DNA of 41,557 nucleotides, taken from the NCBI GenBank assembly GCA_964384255.1, contig CAYLKH010000010.1, positions 1 to 41,557 on the forward strand, in the 5' to 3' direction. Below the pieces are notes generated by a model. It searched no databases. It had not been told where the DNA came from and worked only from the letters and a program-made list of their open reading frames with translations. The stretch comes from SIG469 sp964384255 (GTDB lineage: Bacteria > Bacillota > Clostridia > Oscillospirales > Oscillospiraceae). Positions 40,799-41,557 of this stretch are shown piece by piece; within the stretch, counting starts at the first letter, position 1; each line of letters begins with the position of its first letter. A program made the translations under genes and the position numbers.

Positions 40799-41557
40799 AT
40801 GAAGAGAACTCTTGTTTCAGAAATTTACGCTTCTCCCGAAGCCTTTGACAAAACTCAAATAACCGTTGGCGGCTGGGTAAGGACCATTCGCGACCTTAAG
40901 TCCTTCGGCTTTATTGAGCTTAACGACGGCAGCTATTTCAAAAACCTCCAGGTCGTTTTTGAAGACGGAGTCGTTGAAAACTATAAGGACATTGCGAAAC
41001 AGAATGTTGGTGCAGCCCTTGTTATCTCCGGTACACTGGTCGTCACCCCCGATGCAAAGCAGCCTTTTGAGCTTAAGGCCGCCATTATCCAGGTCGAAGG
41101 CGCTTCTTCTCCGGACTACCCCTTGCAGAAAAAGCGTCACTCCCTTGAGTTTTTGCGTACTATTGCCCACCTTCGTCCCCGGACCAACACCTTTTCGGCT
41201 GCATTCCGGGTACGTTCCGTTGCCGCCCACGCCATTCATACCTTTTTCCAGGACCAGGGCTTTGTTTATGTCCACACTCCCATCATAACCGCCAGCGACT
41301 GCGAAGGCGCCGGAGAAATGTTCAGAGTGACCACTCTTGACCCCGCCGATCCTCCCAGAGGCGAGGATGGTCAGGTGGATTTCAGCCAGGACTTTTTTGG
41401 CAAGCCCGCCAACCTGACCGTTTCCGGCCAGCTGAACGCCGAAAGCTTTGCCATGGCGTTTGGCAAGGTTTATACCTTTGGCCCCACCTTCAGAGCCGAA
41501 AACTCCAACACCCAGCGCCATGCCGCTGAGTTCTGGATGATCGAGCCTGAGATCGCT
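40799..41557 (+). CDS. asnS: Asparagine-tRNA ligase, 5' part (runs off window)
   Basis: The first 253 residues of a class II aminoacyl-tRNA synthetase. The N-terminal OB-fold anticodon-binding domain (GGWVRTIRDLKSFGFIELND) is followed by class II motif 1 (FRVRSVAAHAIHTFF), then VHTPIITASDCEGAGEMF and motif 2 with FRAENSNTQRHAAEFWMIEPE, which is characteristic of AsnRS. GGAAGGA lies upstream. It starts 25 bases after purD with no terminator between, so it may be read from the purine transcript. The 3' end is outside the window. Confidence 0.95.
   Translation, partial: MKRTLVSEIYASPEAFDKTQITVGGWVRTIRDLKSFGFIELNDGSYFKNLQVVFEDGVVENYKDIAKQNVGAALVISGTLVVTPDAKQPFELKAAIIQVEGASSPDYPLQKKRHSLEFLRTIAHLRPRTNTFSAAFRVRSVAAHAIHTFFQDQGFVYVHTPIITASDCEGAGEMFRVTTLDPADPPRGEDGQVDFSQDFFGKPANLTVSGQLNAESFAMAFGKVYTFGPTFRAENSNTQRHAAEFWMIEPEIA

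Overview
The window reads as chromosome of an anaerobic, endospore-forming member of the Clostridia, probably an Oscillospiraceae/Ruminococcaceae-type gut lineage. This inference rests on a SCIFF ribosomal peptide with its radical-SAM maturase, spoIIID, DUF1540, DUF1292 and DUF1858 small proteins, a DUF134-regulated NifX/MinD-ferredoxin operon, frequent TTG/GTG starts with strong GGAGG sites, and canonical sigma-A promoters. No rRNA, tRNA, CRISPR array or complete mobile element was seen.

Layout. 1-1.7 kb: a long imperfect RNA-like hairpin, then a collagen-like/beta-helix protein. 1.7-4.7 kb (minus): DUF134 regulator, two NifX/NifB-like cofactor proteins and two MinD-type ATPases with ferredoxin inserts, under a promoter covered by three palindromes. 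4.7-7.6 kb (minus): SCIFF peptide, its maturase and a translationally coupled PLP decarboxylase. 7.8-10 kb: spoIIID, DUF1540 and a PutP-type symporter. 10.2-15.3 kb (minus): yebC, a zinc-phospholipase-C-like protein, Nif3-like protein, trmK, DUF1858, tsf and rpsB. 15.4-17.9 kb (minus): a class A penicillin-binding protein. 18-22.2 kb (plus): a small membrane protein, DUF1292, a 6S-like RNA, a parvulin foldase, tcdA and two half-size TSUP permease subunits; ruvX lies opposite.

22.8-26.4 kb (plus): rpmG-secE-nusG-rplK-rplA, then a separate promoter, L10 leader and attenuator before rplJ-rplL. The rpoB-rpoC genes that usually follow are absent here. 26.5-30 kb: a MoxR ATPase/DUF58/membrane protein operon. 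30-35.6 kb: an envelope-glycan locus with O-antigen-ligase-like and DUF4330 genes on the minus strand, facing a glycosyltransferase-CsaB fusion and a second glycosyltransferase. 35.8-41.6 kb: purE-purM-purN-purH-purD, then asnS, which runs off the window.

The most noteworthy points are the triple palindrome over the DUF134 promoter, the 6S-like RNA whose closing stem also serves as its terminator, the SCIFF-maturase-decarboxylase coupling, the hairpin that buries the Shine-Dalgarno of the split TSUP pair, the unclassified hairpin at the left edge, and the overlapping divergent promoters at the SCWP-type locus. All function calls come from reading sequence and family knowledge; no database search was run.
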